A stretch of DNA of 64,000 nt from an uncultured Desulfobacter sp. (GCF_963664415.1 NZ_OY761445.1:3064501-3128500); one strand, 5' to 3'; positions 1-8,180 are shown, counted from the stretch's first letter. The notes: generated by a model not told the origin, from the letters alone. Program-made: numbers and translations.

Positions 1-584
1 ATGATCAGCCCCACCACCTGGATCACCATGACCACGGTAAGTCCGAGCATGGCAATCAGAGAAAAATAGATCCCGCGCACCGGAAGTCCCCGCAAGCCCG
101 CAAATTCTTCGTCATAGGAAACCGCCATCAGTTCCTTGTAAAAAAAGGCAACCAGAAAAAGGATCAGGGTGCCGATGACAGCCATAATGATCAGGTCTGA
201 TCCGGGTACGGTAAGAATACTGCCGAAAAGATAACTCATCAGATCCACATTATATCCCGGTGTCAGATCCACCAGAATAATACCGAATGCCATACCCACG
301 GCCCAGATCACACCAATGACCGTATCGGCCCGCTGTCTGTTGTTTAACGTAACAGCTGCCATAACCAGTGAGGCCCCCAGGGAAAATCCCATGGTGGAAG
401 GAATCACCGGCCAGTTGAAATAAAATGCCATGCCGATCCCGCCATAAGCGGCGTGCGCAATACCGCCCGATAAAAACACGATGCGGTTCACCACCACCAA
501 AGTGCCCATTATGCCGCAGATGATGCTGGTCAAAAGCCCTGCGGCCAGCGCATGGCGCATAAACTCGTATTTAAGAATTTCCAT
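1..584 (-). CDS. znuB: Zinc/manganese ABC transporter permease (ZnuB-like), 3' end cut by window edge
   Basis: Partial inner-membrane permease of a metal ABC importer. The frame opens with ATG at 584 (MEILKYEFMRHALAAGLL) and stays open for about 194 codons to base 1, so the C-terminal third lies outside. The visible part is strongly hydrophobic with repeated membrane segments and carries the ABC-3 family pattern near the start (IICGIMGTLVVVNRIVFLSGG, then AHAAYGGIG), where the Mn/Zn permeases place their early helices. It overlaps the end of the upstream ATPase gene by 14 bases and is the last visible gene of a znuA-znuC-znuB operon. The metal is inferred from the His-rich binding protein of the same operon; manganese or iron cannot be excluded. 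Confidence 0.9.
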   Translation of the reverse strand, partial: MEILKYEFMRHALAAGLLTSIICGIMGTLVVVNRIVFLSGGIAHAAYGGIGMAFYFNWPVIPSTMGFSLGASLVMAAVTLNNRQRADTVIGVIWAVGMAFGIILVDLTPGYNVDLMSYLFGSILTVPGSDLIIMAVIGTLILFLVAFFYKELMAVSYDEEFAGLRGLPVRGIYFSLIAMLGLTVVMVIQVVGLI

Positions 585-1341
585 CTGCACCCCCTGGATC
601 TTTATGCCCTGCCCCGGGCAGGACCTGGGCCAGCACCTGCACCCGACAGGCATCTTCCACCGAGCATTCATACATGGTTTCAAGCATCTGCCCTTTAATC
701 TCCTCCTGGGAATGGTAATGCAGCCCGTGGTTCACGCAGGCCACTGATTTGACATAATTGGATACGGCAAACAGGTCATGGGTAACCACCACAATGGCCA
801 CATCCTTATTTAGGATTTCAAGCAGGTTTAAAAAATCCTCCTGGCCCCTTGAATCAATACTGGCGGTGGGTTCGTCAAGAAACAACAGTCTCGGCTGGGT
901 CATTAAAGACCGGGCGATGAATACCCGCTGACGCTGCCCCCCGGAAAGCTCTCCGATCTTTTTGCTGGCATGCCTGGCCATACCCAGGCGATCCAGTGCG
1001 GACAGGCCATCATTCTCACACTCTTTCCGGGTCCGCCGGGACTGCCCGAAGCGCCCGCCTGTCCCCAGGCATCCCATTAGCACCACATCCAGTGCCGTAA
1101 TGGGGAAATGGTCGTTGATATGGACATTCTGGGGCACATACCCCAGGGCCTGGGTCAGTTTGCCCGGACGCTCCCCTAACACACGGATTCTACCTTTATC
1201 AGGTTTAAGAAGACCCAAAATCAGACGAATCAGGGTGGATTTTCCTCCGCCGTTGGGGCCGATAACAGCTATAAAATCATGCTCCCGGATGGTTAGGTTG
1301 ATATCTGAAAGAACGATCTCTCCATTGTAGGAAAAATCCAC
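571..1341 (-). CDS. znuC: Zinc/manganese ABC transporter ATP-binding protein (ZnuC-like)
   Basis: ATPase subunit that powers metal import through the neighbouring permease. Walker A is GPNGGGKST, the ABC signature is LSGGQRQRV, Walker B is LLFLDEPTA and the switch histidine is in VVTHD, so the protein looks active. The start is unclear. The only standard start codon is GTG at 1341, but it would remove the first beta strand. The frame continues upstream without a stop (codons for VEILEKALVTVEN) to an ATA at 1383-1381 that overlaps the TAG of znuA and sits 7 bases after a perfect AAGGAGG. Translation from that ATA, or a base change of an original ATG, fits better than the GTG. The C-terminal ~50 residues are family-variable. 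Family assignment is secure; metal specificity comes from context. Confidence 0.92.
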   Translation of the reverse strand: MDFSYNGEIVLSDINLTIREHDFIAVIGPNGGGKSTLIRLILGLLKPDKGRIRVLGERPGKLTQALGYVPQNVHINDHFPITALDVVLMGCLGTGGRFGQSRRTRKECENDGLSALDRLGMARHASKKIGELSGGQRQRVFIARSLMTQPRLLFLDEPTASIDSRGQEDFLNLLEILNKDVAIVVVTHDLFAVSNYVKSVACVNHGLHYHSQEEIKGQMLETMYECSVEDACRVQVLAQVLPGAGHKDPGGADGNS

Positions 1342-1379
1342 ATTTTCTACCGTTACCAGGGCTTTTTCTAGAATTTCTA

Positions 1380-2309
1380 CTATTTTAGAACCTCCTTGAA
1401 CTGTTCAGCCACTTTTTTCATATTATCCAGCCAGTCCAGTGCCAGGGGGTCGGCTGGTATAACCTGCCCGTTAATTTCCTTGGCCACAAGCGCCGCACTT
1501 TTGGTTGAAAACTGGGGCTGGACAAAAATTACTTTGATGCCGTCGGCCCTGGCATGGGAGATCAATTCCTGCAATTTGGCTGGTTTTGGATTCTTGCCTT
1601 CTATTTCAATGGGGATCATTTTCAGATGGTAATCCCGGGCAAAATATCCCCATGACGGGTGAAACACCATAAACTGCAGACCCGCTTTATTTTTTAACAT
1701 CCGGGCCAGATCCAAATCCAGGGCATCAATTTTTTTGATGAAAACATGATAATTAGTTGTGTAAAAGTCTTTGTTCTCAGGATCTGCACTGGCAAGGGCG
1801 GCAAGGATGTGGCCGGCCTGGATTTTGACCAGCTTCGGGGAGAGCCAGATATGGGGGTCCAACCCGGCATGCCCATGATCATTTTCGTGGTCATGGCTGT
1901 CTTCGGCCTTGGCCTTGTGGTCATGGTGATCAGCCGCTTCTTCGTCTCCATGATGGTGAGCAGCCATGGGCTGTTTTTCGATGCCTTGATCTGTGTGGAT
2001 AATGGTCATCTCCGGATTGGCAGATGCAATTTTGTCCAGCCAGAACGTTTCAAAGGGCACACCAATAGAAAAATAGATGTGGGATTTGGATAGTTTTGCC
2101 ATCTGCAGGGGTTTTGGCTCATATGTAGCCGGACTTGCACCGGGCTGGACCATCACGGAAACAGTCACTTTATCTTTGCCAATTTGTTGCACAAAATATT
2201 TCTGAGGCACGATGCTGACAAATATGGGAATCTGTGTTTGCGCCCCGGCATATTCGTAACAAACAGTAATCATTAAAATAATCGTAAAAAGTTTAACAAA
2301 TATCTTCAT
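1380..2309 (-). CDS. znuA: Zinc ABC transporter substrate-binding protein (ZnuA-like)
   Basis: Periplasmic metal-binding protein of the cluster A-I family, first gene of the operon. An N-terminal signal peptide (about residues 1-23, ending YAGAQ) is followed by the family pattern SIVPQKYFVQQIG. Residues about 118-153 form a histidine/aspartate/glutamate-rich loop (AHHHGDEE, DHHDH, DHENDHGHAG) typical of zinc-specific ZnuA proteins, followed by LDPHIWLSP, which holds one of the metal ligands. A second ligand region is FHPSWGYFARDY. Length is normal for the family. The TAG stop overlaps the presumed non-standard start of znuC, and its last codons carry that gene's Shine-Dalgarno sequence, so the two are probably translationally coupled. 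Confidence 0.93.
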   Translation of the reverse strand: MKIFVKLFTIILMITVCYEYAGAQTQIPIFVSIVPQKYFVQQIGKDKVTVSVMVQPGASPATYEPKPLQMAKLSKSHIYFSIGVPFETFWLDKIASANPEMTIIHTDQGIEKQPMAAHHHGDEEAADHHDHKAKAEDSHDHENDHGHAGLDPHIWLSPKLVKIQAGHILAALASADPENKDFYTTNYHVFIKKIDALDLDLARMLKNKAGLQFMVFHPSWGYFARDYHLKMIPIEIEGKNPKPAKLQELISHARADGIKVIFVQPQFSTKSAALVAKEINGQVIPADPLALDWLDNMKKVAEQFKEVLK

Positions 2310-2374
2310 ATCAGACCCCCTTTTGAATCGATTTTATATGGTCATTTCGGATAAACTTTAAAAACAAGTTATAC

Positions 2375-2391
2375 ATGCAAATTTATTGCAT
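2375..2391. promoter_or_regulatory. Candidate operator: ATGCAA-N5-TTGCAT palindrome upstream of znuA
   Basis: A perfect 6-bp inverted repeat with a 5-bp A/T spacer lies about 65 bases upstream of the znuA start, in an A+T-rich stretch. A further TGCAAA overlaps on the distal side. The position fits a repressor site, and metal uptake operons are usually controlled by Zur, Fur or MntR. The sequence does not match a consensus I can name with certainty, so the regulator is inferred from context only. Confidence 0.35.
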
Positions 2392-2501
2392 TTTGCAGAA
2401 AAGGCAAGGGCGTTTTTATATTTTCATGAAAATATACGTCTTGTGAATGTTACTTGAGGGTTAAAACGAAATGGCGCAGAGAGACTGTTTTGAAATGCGT
2501 A

Positions 2502-2948
2502 CTAATTAAGATCTTCGTTGTCTTTTTTAAAGACTGGAATTTTAACTGTCGGCACCCCCTCTTTCTCCAGGGTCTTTTCCTCTTCCTGGGTTGTGGTGCC
2601 CCGGATCTGCTTAAACTCTTTGGCCCCGTAGTGCATTTCCAAAGCTTCTTTGGCAAAGGAGGACCCGACATCTTCGTAGTTATTCTCGACGTACTCAGTC
2701 ATTTTTTCGGCAAACTCGGCCATGGCATCCAGTTGGGCCTGGGACGCCATCTCCCGGTTGGGACCGGCAGGACCTGGGGTAGCTGATTTTCGTATGGCCA
2801 CGGCAGAAAGCTTGGGGCTTACCGAAAAACTGTCACACACAGGGCATTGCAAAAGGCCCTGCTCCTGCTGACGGTTAAGATCATCCCGGTCATCGAACCA
2901 GCCTTCAAAAATATGGCCGTTAATGCATTCCAGATCAAAGACTATCAT
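2502..2948 (-). CDS. DUF1178 family protein
   Basis: Small soluble protein of 148 residues. It begins MIVFDLECINGHIFEGWF and contains CPVCDS around residue 40, the conserved start and zinc-ribbon-like cysteine pair of the DUF1178 family (PF06676). The middle is a charged helical region (MAEFAEKMTEYVENN) with VGSSFAKEALEMHYG, also typical of the family. No biochemical function is established for the family. It is the last gene of a minus-strand run with the B12/radical SAM gene, 17 bases after that gene's stop, so it is probably cotranscribed. The C-terminal ~30 residues are charged and variable. Confidence 0.88.
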   Translation of the reverse strand: MIVFDLECINGHIFEGWFDDRDDLNRQQEQGLLQCPVCDSFSVSPKLSAVAIRKSATPGPAGPNREMASQAQLDAMAEFAEKMTEYVENNYEDVGSSFAKEALEMHYGAKEFKQIRGTTTQEEEKTLEKEGVPTVKIPVFKKDNEDLN

Positions 2949-2965
2949 GATTAGAGGGGTATACG

Positions 2966-4312
2966 TTATTTTAGCATCTTTTTCAATTGAGAAATACGCG
3001 CCAGATCCTGCTGTGAGCGCACACAGGGAAACAGGCTGTTATTAGTCAATGCCGGATGGGCCGTGATATCAAAACGTGCATTTTTTACGGCATCCGCCCA
3101 CATGGGGGTATGGGGAATGGGGGTGTAATAGGCCAGGACCGGGGTTACACCTAAACGTTTCACCAGGATGATGGAGTCGCCCACCTCATCAAGGTTCTGG
3201 CCAGGCAGTCCGCACAACAGGTAAGCGCCCAACTGGTCCGTGGCAAACCCTGCTGAGCGCAGGTTCTCCACAGCCGTAAAAAATTCATCCTGTTTCACTT
3301 TAATGTCGTGGCGATGACTTGAGAAATCTGTGGTTTCAAGCCCAAGGCGGATGGTTTTAAAACCTGCTCTAAACATCAGATCCGCAGCTTTTGCCGAAAC
3401 CTCTTTTATGTGCAGGGCATTGGGGGTGTGGAAAAAGATATCCATTTTCTCATCAATAATGCGTTCAAGCAGGGGGAAGGCATATTTTTCCGGGTTGATC
3501 AGAAGCGCATCATCGTAAAAGGCAAAATTTTTCACCTGAAAATGGATGTGCCAGTGGCAGATTTCCTGAAAAACATTTTCCGGGGAGCGCCGTCGAAATC
3601 GTGGTTCAAGAAAGGACGAAGCGCAGTATTCACAGGAAAAGGGACACCCTCGGGAGGTCAAAATCGGCGCATAGGCCATGGTGTCCTGGAGATCCAGGGC
3701 GGCAAAAGGGGAGGCGTCAAGGTCTGCCGGGGCAGGTATGTCATTCAGAGTAAACCCGGTGTAGGTTCTAACCAGGTCTGCAAGAACAGGTTCTGCCGGG
3801 CCGGTGATGACATGGTCCGCCCCGGAATGTTTTCGGGCATGGGCTTCACAAAGAGTTGCGTAAATACCGCCCAACACCACAGGCACGCCGGGAAAAACCT
3901 TTTTGAGCAGGGTAATGGTTTCAGCCACACCTGTGGCCCAATAGGTCATAAGTGAGGTGACTAGAATCAGGTCAGGCCGATCCATTGACAGAAGATCCTG
4001 TTCAACCCACTCTTTTAAAGCCCCGTACCGGGTAAAATTTGCATTGGCCGTTCCCAAATGAGGTTCAAGCGCTTCGGGCAAAGGGATCCGGGTTTTCTCA
4101 AAGGGCCCCCTACCGTCCCAATACACCTTGACAGGATTGGTTTTCCTGGGGTGAAACCGATTCATGCAGTCCAGAAATGAAACCCGCACACGATTCTGGC
4201 GCAGGATGGCGGCAATGGTAAAAAGGCCTAAGGGCCGGGCCCAGAAATCAAAGGCGGCAAAATCATGGACCCAGGGATTAACACAGAGAATATGGGGCGA
4301 ATCAGTTTTCAA
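2966..4312 (-). CDS. B12-binding-domain radical SAM protein
   Basis: 448-residue enzyme of the B12-binding radical SAM superfamily. The N-terminal ~180 residues form a cobalamin-binding-like Rossmann domain (DLILVTSLMTYWATG, VVLGGIYATLCEA). The radical SAM core starts at TSRGCPFSCEYCASSF, with the CxxxCxxC motif that holds the 4Fe-4S cluster, and FYDDALLIN follows as the usual strand. It lacks the canonical DxHxxG cobalamin ligand motif in the part I can read, so cobalamin binding may be base-off or absent. It overlaps the start of the upstream siroheme-decarboxylase-like gene region by 11 bases, which suggests tight coupling. Substrate unknown; a role linked to haem or tetrapyrrole metabolism is only a guess from that neighbour. 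Confidence 0.85.
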   Translation of the reverse strand: MKTDSPHILCVNPWVHDFAAFDFWARPLGLFTIAAILRQNRVRVSFLDCMNRFHPRKTNPVKVYWDGRGPFEKTRIPLPEALEPHLGTANANFTRYGALKEWVEQDLLSMDRPDLILVTSLMTYWATGVAETITLLKKVFPGVPVVLGGIYATLCEAHARKHSGADHVITGPAEPVLADLVRTYTGFTLNDIPAPADLDASPFAALDLQDTMAYAPILTSRGCPFSCEYCASSFLEPRFRRRSPENVFQEICHWHIHFQVKNFAFYDDALLINPEKYAFPLLERIIDEKMDIFFHTPNALHIKEVSAKAADLMFRAGFKTIRLGLETTDFSSHRHDIKVKQDEFFTAVENLRSAGFATDQLGAYLLCGLPGQNLDEVGDSIILVKRLGVTPVLAYYTPIPHTPMWADAVKNARFDITAHPALTNNSLFPCVRSQQDLARISQLKKMLK

Positions 4313-4781
4313 AATACTGCATGGAGGTCTTTTTCAACTCCCGGCGGGAAAACAGCAAAGTATAATCTTTTTCACCTGTGGCTTTGGAAACCTTTGCCGC
4401 AATGGCAAAGCATTCCTCCTCAGTTGATCCGTGAACCATGGTGTACAGATTCTTATCCCACCCGGGTGCAGGGTCTCTTCGATAACAATGGGTGATTTCA
4501 CGAAAGGAGGCCATGATGCTGCCCACCTCTTCCACACGTTCCTCAGGCACTTTCCAGGCCACCATGGCATTGGCCTTGAACCCTGATTTCTGATGTTTAA
4601 GGGTGGCACCGAACCGCCGGATCATATTTCTGTCATGAAGACCGGACAGCACTTCAAGGAATTCTTCTTCAGAAATGCCGATCTGTTCTGCCATTTCAAG
4701 ATAGGGGCGCTTGCAGACCGGGATATCGGTCTGCAGCAGTGAAATTACTTTTTTTTCCAAGTCTGTGAGAGATGTTGTCAT
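4302..4781 (-). CDS. Lrp/AsnC-type siroheme decarboxylase subunit (AhbA/AhbB-like)
   Basis: 159-residue protein with an N-terminal winged-helix segment (LTDLEKKVISLLQTDIPV, then EQIGISEEEFLEVLSGL) and a C-terminal AsnC-like alpha/beta domain. The motif ITHCYRRDPAPGWDKNLYTMVHG is characteristic of siroheme decarboxylase subunits (AhbA, AhbB, NirD/G/H/L); its histidine and arginines lie at the active site in studied members. These enzymes convert siroheme to 12,18-didecarboxysiroheme in the alternative haem pathway of sulfate reducers and in haem d1 synthesis. The active enzyme is usually a heterodimer, yet only one subunit gene is here, so the partner must be elsewhere. IRRFGATLKHQKSGF fits AhbB, but A and B cannot be separated with certainty. 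Confidence 0.82.
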   Translation of the reverse strand: MTTSLTDLEKKVISLLQTDIPVCKRPYLEMAEQIGISEEEFLEVLSGLHDRNMIRRFGATLKHQKSGFKANAMVAWKVPEERVEEVGSIMASFREITHCYRRDPAPGWDKNLYTMVHGSTEEECFAIAAKVSKATGEKDYTLLFSRRELKKTSMQYFEN

Positions 4782-4806
4782 AAACTGATTTCCAAAAGCC
4801 TTTTAT

Positions 4807-5913
4807 CTAATTTTTTTTATCTGGGAACAATGCCATAATCTCATCTTCAGAGGCACCGCAGATGCCGCGTTCGGTGATGAAACCTGTCACAAGACGGGCC
4901 GGGGTTACATCAAATGCGTGGTTGGCCGCCGGACTGTTTTCAGGCGGCACCAGGACAGATGAAATTTTTCCTTCGCAAAGCCCTTGCACGTATTTAATCT
5001 CGTCCGGGTCCCGTTCTTCAATGGGAATATCTTTTACGCCGTCAGTAATGGTCCAATCAAAGGTGGAGGAGGGAAGCGCCACATAAAAGGGTACATCATT
5101 GTCCCGGGCAGCCAGCGCCTTGAGATAGGTTCCGATTTTATTGGCCACATCACCGGCCCGGGTGGTGCGGTCGGTTCCGACAATGACCAGATCCACCATG
5201 CCGTGCTGCATCAAATGCCCCCCGGCGTTATCCGTGATCACGGTATGCCGGATGCCGTGTTTGCCAAGTTCCCAGGCGGTCAGGCGTGATCCCTGGTTCA
5301 AGGGGCGTGTTTCATCCACCCATACATGAATATCAATGTCTGCATCAAAAGCGGTGTACATGGGCGCTGTGGCCGTACCGTACTCAATGCAGGCAAGCCA
5401 CCCGGCATTGCAGTGGGTCAAAATGTTTACCGGGTCACCATTTTTCTTGTCGGCAATCTCTTTGATGATGGACAGGCCAAATTCACCGATTTTTTGGCAG
5501 TTCACCGCCTCTTCTTCCACGATCCCTAAAGCCTCTTTCAATGCAACTGCCACCCGGGCATCATATCCGGATGCGTTAAGGGCTTTTTCCATGACCCGAT
5601 CCACAGCCCAGGCCAGATTGGTGGCTGTGGGGCGGGCATCACGAAGGCGGCCACATTCACCTTTAAACCATACATCATCCGCACCCTTATTGCCCTGCTG
5701 CACCAAAATAACATACACCCCCAACGCCCCTGTGGCACCAATCAACGGGGCGCCTCGAACATACATCTCCTTGATGGCATGGATCACCAGATCATTGGTT
5801 GTCAAATCTTGAACAATCAGTTCATGGGGCAGGCGTCTCTGGTCTATTACCTTTACAGTTTGTGACTCATTATCAAACCAGATGGGCCGCATCTGTTTTC
5901 CATCCACATTCAT
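4807..5913 (-). CDS. mtnA: S-methyl-5-thioribose-1-phosphate isomerase
   Basis: 368-residue member of the eIF-2B alpha/beta/delta family. MtnA converts 5-methylthioribose-1-phosphate to 5-methylthioribulose-1-phosphate in methionine salvage. Diagnostic segments are MYVRGAPLIGATGALG near residue 50, LTHCNAGWLACIEYGTA with the catalytic cysteine, NQGSRLTAWEL, DNAGGHLM and VIVGTDRTTRAGDVANKIGTY with the catalytic aspartate. Length is normal. Start at ATG 5913 follows AAAGGAA. No other methionine-salvage gene is next to it; it leads the four-gene minus-strand run down to 2502, with a 25-base gap to the next gene. Many anaerobes use MtnA in an oxygen-independent methylthioadenosine shunt. Confidence 0.95.
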   Translation of the reverse strand: MNVDGKQMRPIWFDNESQTVKVIDQRRLPHELIVQDLTTNDLVIHAIKEMYVRGAPLIGATGALGVYVILVQQGNKGADDVWFKGECGRLRDARPTATNLAWAVDRVMEKALNASGYDARVAVALKEALGIVEEEAVNCQKIGEFGLSIIKEIADKKNGDPVNILTHCNAGWLACIEYGTATAPMYTAFDADIDIHVWVDETRPLNQGSRLTAWELGKHGIRHTVITDNAGGHLMQHGMVDLVIVGTDRTTRAGDVANKIGTYLKALAARDNDVPFYVALPSSTFDWTITDGVKDIPIEERDPDEIKYVQGLCEGKISSVLVPPENSPAANHAFDVTPARLVTGFITERGICGASEDEIMALFPDKKN

Positions 5914-6604
5914 GGCATGTTTCCTTTAGAATTTTAACTTCTTAATTCTATTATCAAAAAAATCTGTGCAATCTACACGGATCTTTCCATTTTCGTTGTG
6001 GGCAATGCCTGGATATATACCCAGTCAACCCAGGGCTGTTATACCAGATCAAGCGGTTAATTTGTACAATTTAAAGCCCAAACCGAATCTGGAATCAAGC
6101 TGCAATGTCATTTTAACCAAACGAAAATGTTGTTCAGCAAAGCCTTAATCTTATATTGTCATCAGATCTTAAGCCCTACCGGATATCTTGTTGCCGAATT
6201 TCGAAGGCGCCAATCAAAAACAGAAAAAATATTGACTTTACCACCCAAAAAGAGAGGAAAAAACCCAGTTTTATACCATAAGCACCACATTTATTAGATC
6301 ATCCTAATTCAATTTTCACTAACCATTTTTTCACTACTCAAGCATCAATATAACACATTGATATAATAAATATTTTTGCCCAAATAACTCCAACTACGAT
6401 TTTTTGCCGCATTGACATAAACATAGGTTTAAATGCTATCGTAAAGCTAACTTTATTCTTACATTTAATTCTTCTAAACTTTATTCAAGGATTCTTTCCA
6501 GGAAGATTTGACACAGGCAGTAAAAATAGATAAACAAAGATATTGTACTCATAATAATCCTTTAGCTCTATAAAGGTATTCAACGCAAAAAACAGGAGGG
6601 GAAA
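5914..6604. other. A+T-rich non-coding stretch between divergent genes
   Basis: About 690 bases between mtnA (minus) and the dockerin gene (plus). I see no convincing gene: the longest open frames are short and lack ribosome sites. The second half is very A+T rich and probably holds the promoter of the plus-strand secreted proteins; a TTGACA occurs at 6412-6417 but without a well-spaced -10. No riboswitch consensus was recognised. Confidence 0.5.
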
Positions 6605-7348
6605 ATGGTCAAAGAAAAAAGCAAGTTTAAAAAATCATTGCTGGCATTGCCGATTCTGATTTTTTTAATGTGCGGTTCTGCTTTTGCTCAAGTTTCTGTT
6701 TATGCACAAGGAGCATACACGGACTCAGACCTTAAAGTTTACATCTATGCAGATGTTAGCAGTGAGCCGATAATCAGCTTCGGTGTAAAACTAACTTATG
6801 ACACTACCGAAGTCAGTATAAATGAAGATGAAGTAGCTAACTGCCTGCAGAGGAACGATGACGTCTGGTATTTCGGAGATCCTAACGGCACAACTTATAA
6901 AACACAGAACGCAGGCCCTGTGGTCACAGTAGATAACACCACAGGCAGCCGCAGCGTTGTATTCGTAGGCGGTAAATTAGATTCCACGGAAACCACCCAG
7001 ACCGGTGTTGAGGTCGGAGATAGAATTCTGCTGGGAATCGTTACATTTTCAAGGGTGGATACAGGCGTAGTTCCCACTGTAAGTCTATCGCTTGGCAAAG
7101 ATGGGGGCTATGAAAATTTTGTTGAATTGGATGGCGGTTTATTAGACTCAGCTGCTACTATCACAGGAAGCGTTGAAATTCATGAGCGTGGTGATGCGAA
7201 TGGCGATGGGGACATCAACGTTTCAGATTTGACAAAATTAAAAGAGATCATGTTCGGCCAATCGCCAAAAACTTGTTATGCCGATTGTAATGATGACGGT
7301 GACGTCAACGTCTCAGATATAACTTGTATGAAACCATTAATGTTTTAA
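6605..7348 (+). CDS. Secreted protein with cohesin-like domain and C-terminal dockerin-like domain
   Basis: 247-residue exported protein. A signal peptide (LLALPILIFLMCGSAFA, cleavage near residue 28) is followed by a beta-rich domain of about 150 residues (VYIYADVSSEPIISFGVKL, later GDRILLGIVTFSRVD) that resembles cohesin/carbohydrate-binding folds. Residues about 195-247 form two calcium-binding dockerin-type repeats, GDANGDGDINVSDLTKLKEI and DCNDDGDVNVSDITCMKPL, each with the DxNxDGxxNVxD loop. Strong ribosome site AGGAGGGG before ATG. In cellulosomes cohesin and dockerin are on different proteins; here both may be on one chain. Together with the PEP-CTERM-like gene 21 bases downstream this suggests an extracellular or surface assembly. 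Function unknown. Confidence 0.82.
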   Translation: MVKEKSKFKKSLLALPILIFLMCGSAFAQVSVYAQGAYTDSDLKVYIYADVSSEPIISFGVKLTYDTTEVSINEDEVANCLQRNDDVWYFGDPNGTTYKTQNAGPVVTVDNTTGSRSVVFVGGKLDSTETTQTGVEVGDRILLGIVTFSRVDTGVVPTVSLSLGKDGGYENFVELDGGLLDSAATITGSVEIHERGDANGDGDINVSDLTKLKEIMFGQSPKTCYADCNDDGDVNVSDITCMKPLMF

Positions 7349-7369
7349 CAGCATCAATCTGGAGGAAAA

Positions 7370-7969
7370 ATGAAAAGAAAAAGTATCTTATGTGTATTAT
7401 TTTTTAGTCTGCTTTTTGCTTCAAACAGTTTTGCAAGCCTACAAATTTCTATACTATGGGAGGACACCGTAGATAGTAGCTTGCAAGATTTAGTAATTCT
7501 TGACACTGCAGGTGTTTATCATTTTGATCTCATCGTTAGTGGCATAACTGAAGAAGCAATAAGTGAGATTCAATTTGATTTAGTCAATCCACTGGGAACC
7601 GATCTTAACACCTCAGTAGAACCTACTCTGGGAGATGCTACGTCTGGGTGGCTTAACTTGAGTAGTTTTCCCACGAATGAAGGTAATTCTGATCCAGGCT
7701 TCAGAGTAATTTTGAATCAATTCACGAGTTCAACTTCTTTGGAGAATGGTGTACTATTTAGCGGTTTTGAAATTGAACTTGCGGAATCGCTTTTCGATTC
7801 GTCTTTTTCACTGGAATTTACCTTTGACAATATTAAGGGCGCTAATGCTGACGACATCACATTAAACCCTCTAACTTTGAATAGCGTTCCCATTCCCTCT
7901 TCTTTACTTCTTCTTGGAGGTGGTATTTGTGTGCTTTTGGGAGCAAATAGGAGGAAACAAACGCTCTAA
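7370..7969 (+). CDS. PEP-CTERM-like exported protein
   Basis: 199-residue protein with a signal peptide (ILCVLFFSLLFASNSFA) and a C-terminal sorting signal: VPIPSSLLLLGGGICVLLG followed by the basic tail ANRRKQTL. This is the layout of PEP-CTERM/VPLPGA-type signals: short proline motif, membrane helix, arginines. Such proteins are processed by exosortases and usually end in the envelope or extracellular matrix. The middle is rich in Ser, Thr, Asp and Asn with no recognised domain. Ribosome site GGAGG 7 bases before ATG. It probably forms an operon with the upstream dockerin protein; a hairpin at 8019-8048 lies after the stop. No exosortase gene is in the window. Confidence 0.8.
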   Translation: MKRKSILCVLFFSLLFASNSFASLQISILWEDTVDSSLQDLVILDTAGVYHFDLIVSGITEEAISEIQFDLVNPLGTDLNTSVEPTLGDATSGWLNLSSFPTNEGNSDPGFRVILNQFTSSTSLENGVLFSGFEIELAESLFDSSFSLEFTFDNIKGANADDITLNPLTLNSVPIPSSLLLLGGGICVLLGANRRKQTL

Positions 7970-8018
7970 GAATTAATATTAATTATTATCTAATTTCAAC
8001 TTGAATTAAAGCTGTCAA

Positions 8019-8048
8019 TAGGCCCCTGTCAATCATGGCAGGGGCCTA
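8019..8048 (+). terminator. Hairpin terminator after the PEP-CTERM-like gene
   Basis: A perfect 10-bp stem (TAGGCCCCTG / CAGGGGCCTA) with a 10-base loop lies 50 bases after the stop codon. The following sequence (ATTGTGTCT) is only weakly T-rich, so termination efficiency is uncertain. Confidence 0.6.
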
Positions 8049-8078
8049 ATTGTGTCTGATTGGCATATACACAAATCT

Positions 8079-8108
8079 GATAATTTGGGGACAGATAATT
8101 TGGGGACA
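8079..8108. repeat. Two tandem copies of GATAATTTGGGGACA
   Basis: A 15-bp unit is repeated exactly twice without a gap and followed by TTATACTC. From memory, similar GGGGACA-containing sequences occur near small transposase genes in related bacteria, but no transposase is present here, so this may be an end or scar of a small mobile element. Confidence 0.5.
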
Positions 8109-8149
8109 TTATACTCAAACAGGTGAGAGAGATGTAGCAGCGTAGTTTG

Positions 8150-8180
8150 ATTGTTGGGTTGAGAAACGAAACCCAACAAT
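8150..8180. repeat. REP-like hairpin (ATTGTTGGGTT ... AACCCAACAAT)
   Basis: An 11-bp perfect inverted repeat with a 9-base loop lies 45 bases downstream of trpA (convergent side). The GTTGGGTT/AACCCAAC core resembles short hairpin repeats scattered in many bacterial genomes. It lacks a T-tract on either strand, so I call it a repeat and not a terminator. Confidence 0.45.

Noticed and set aside
5966..6148. 60-codon frame in the mtnA-dockerin gap
   Set aside because: No ribosome site, no similarity and odd composition.
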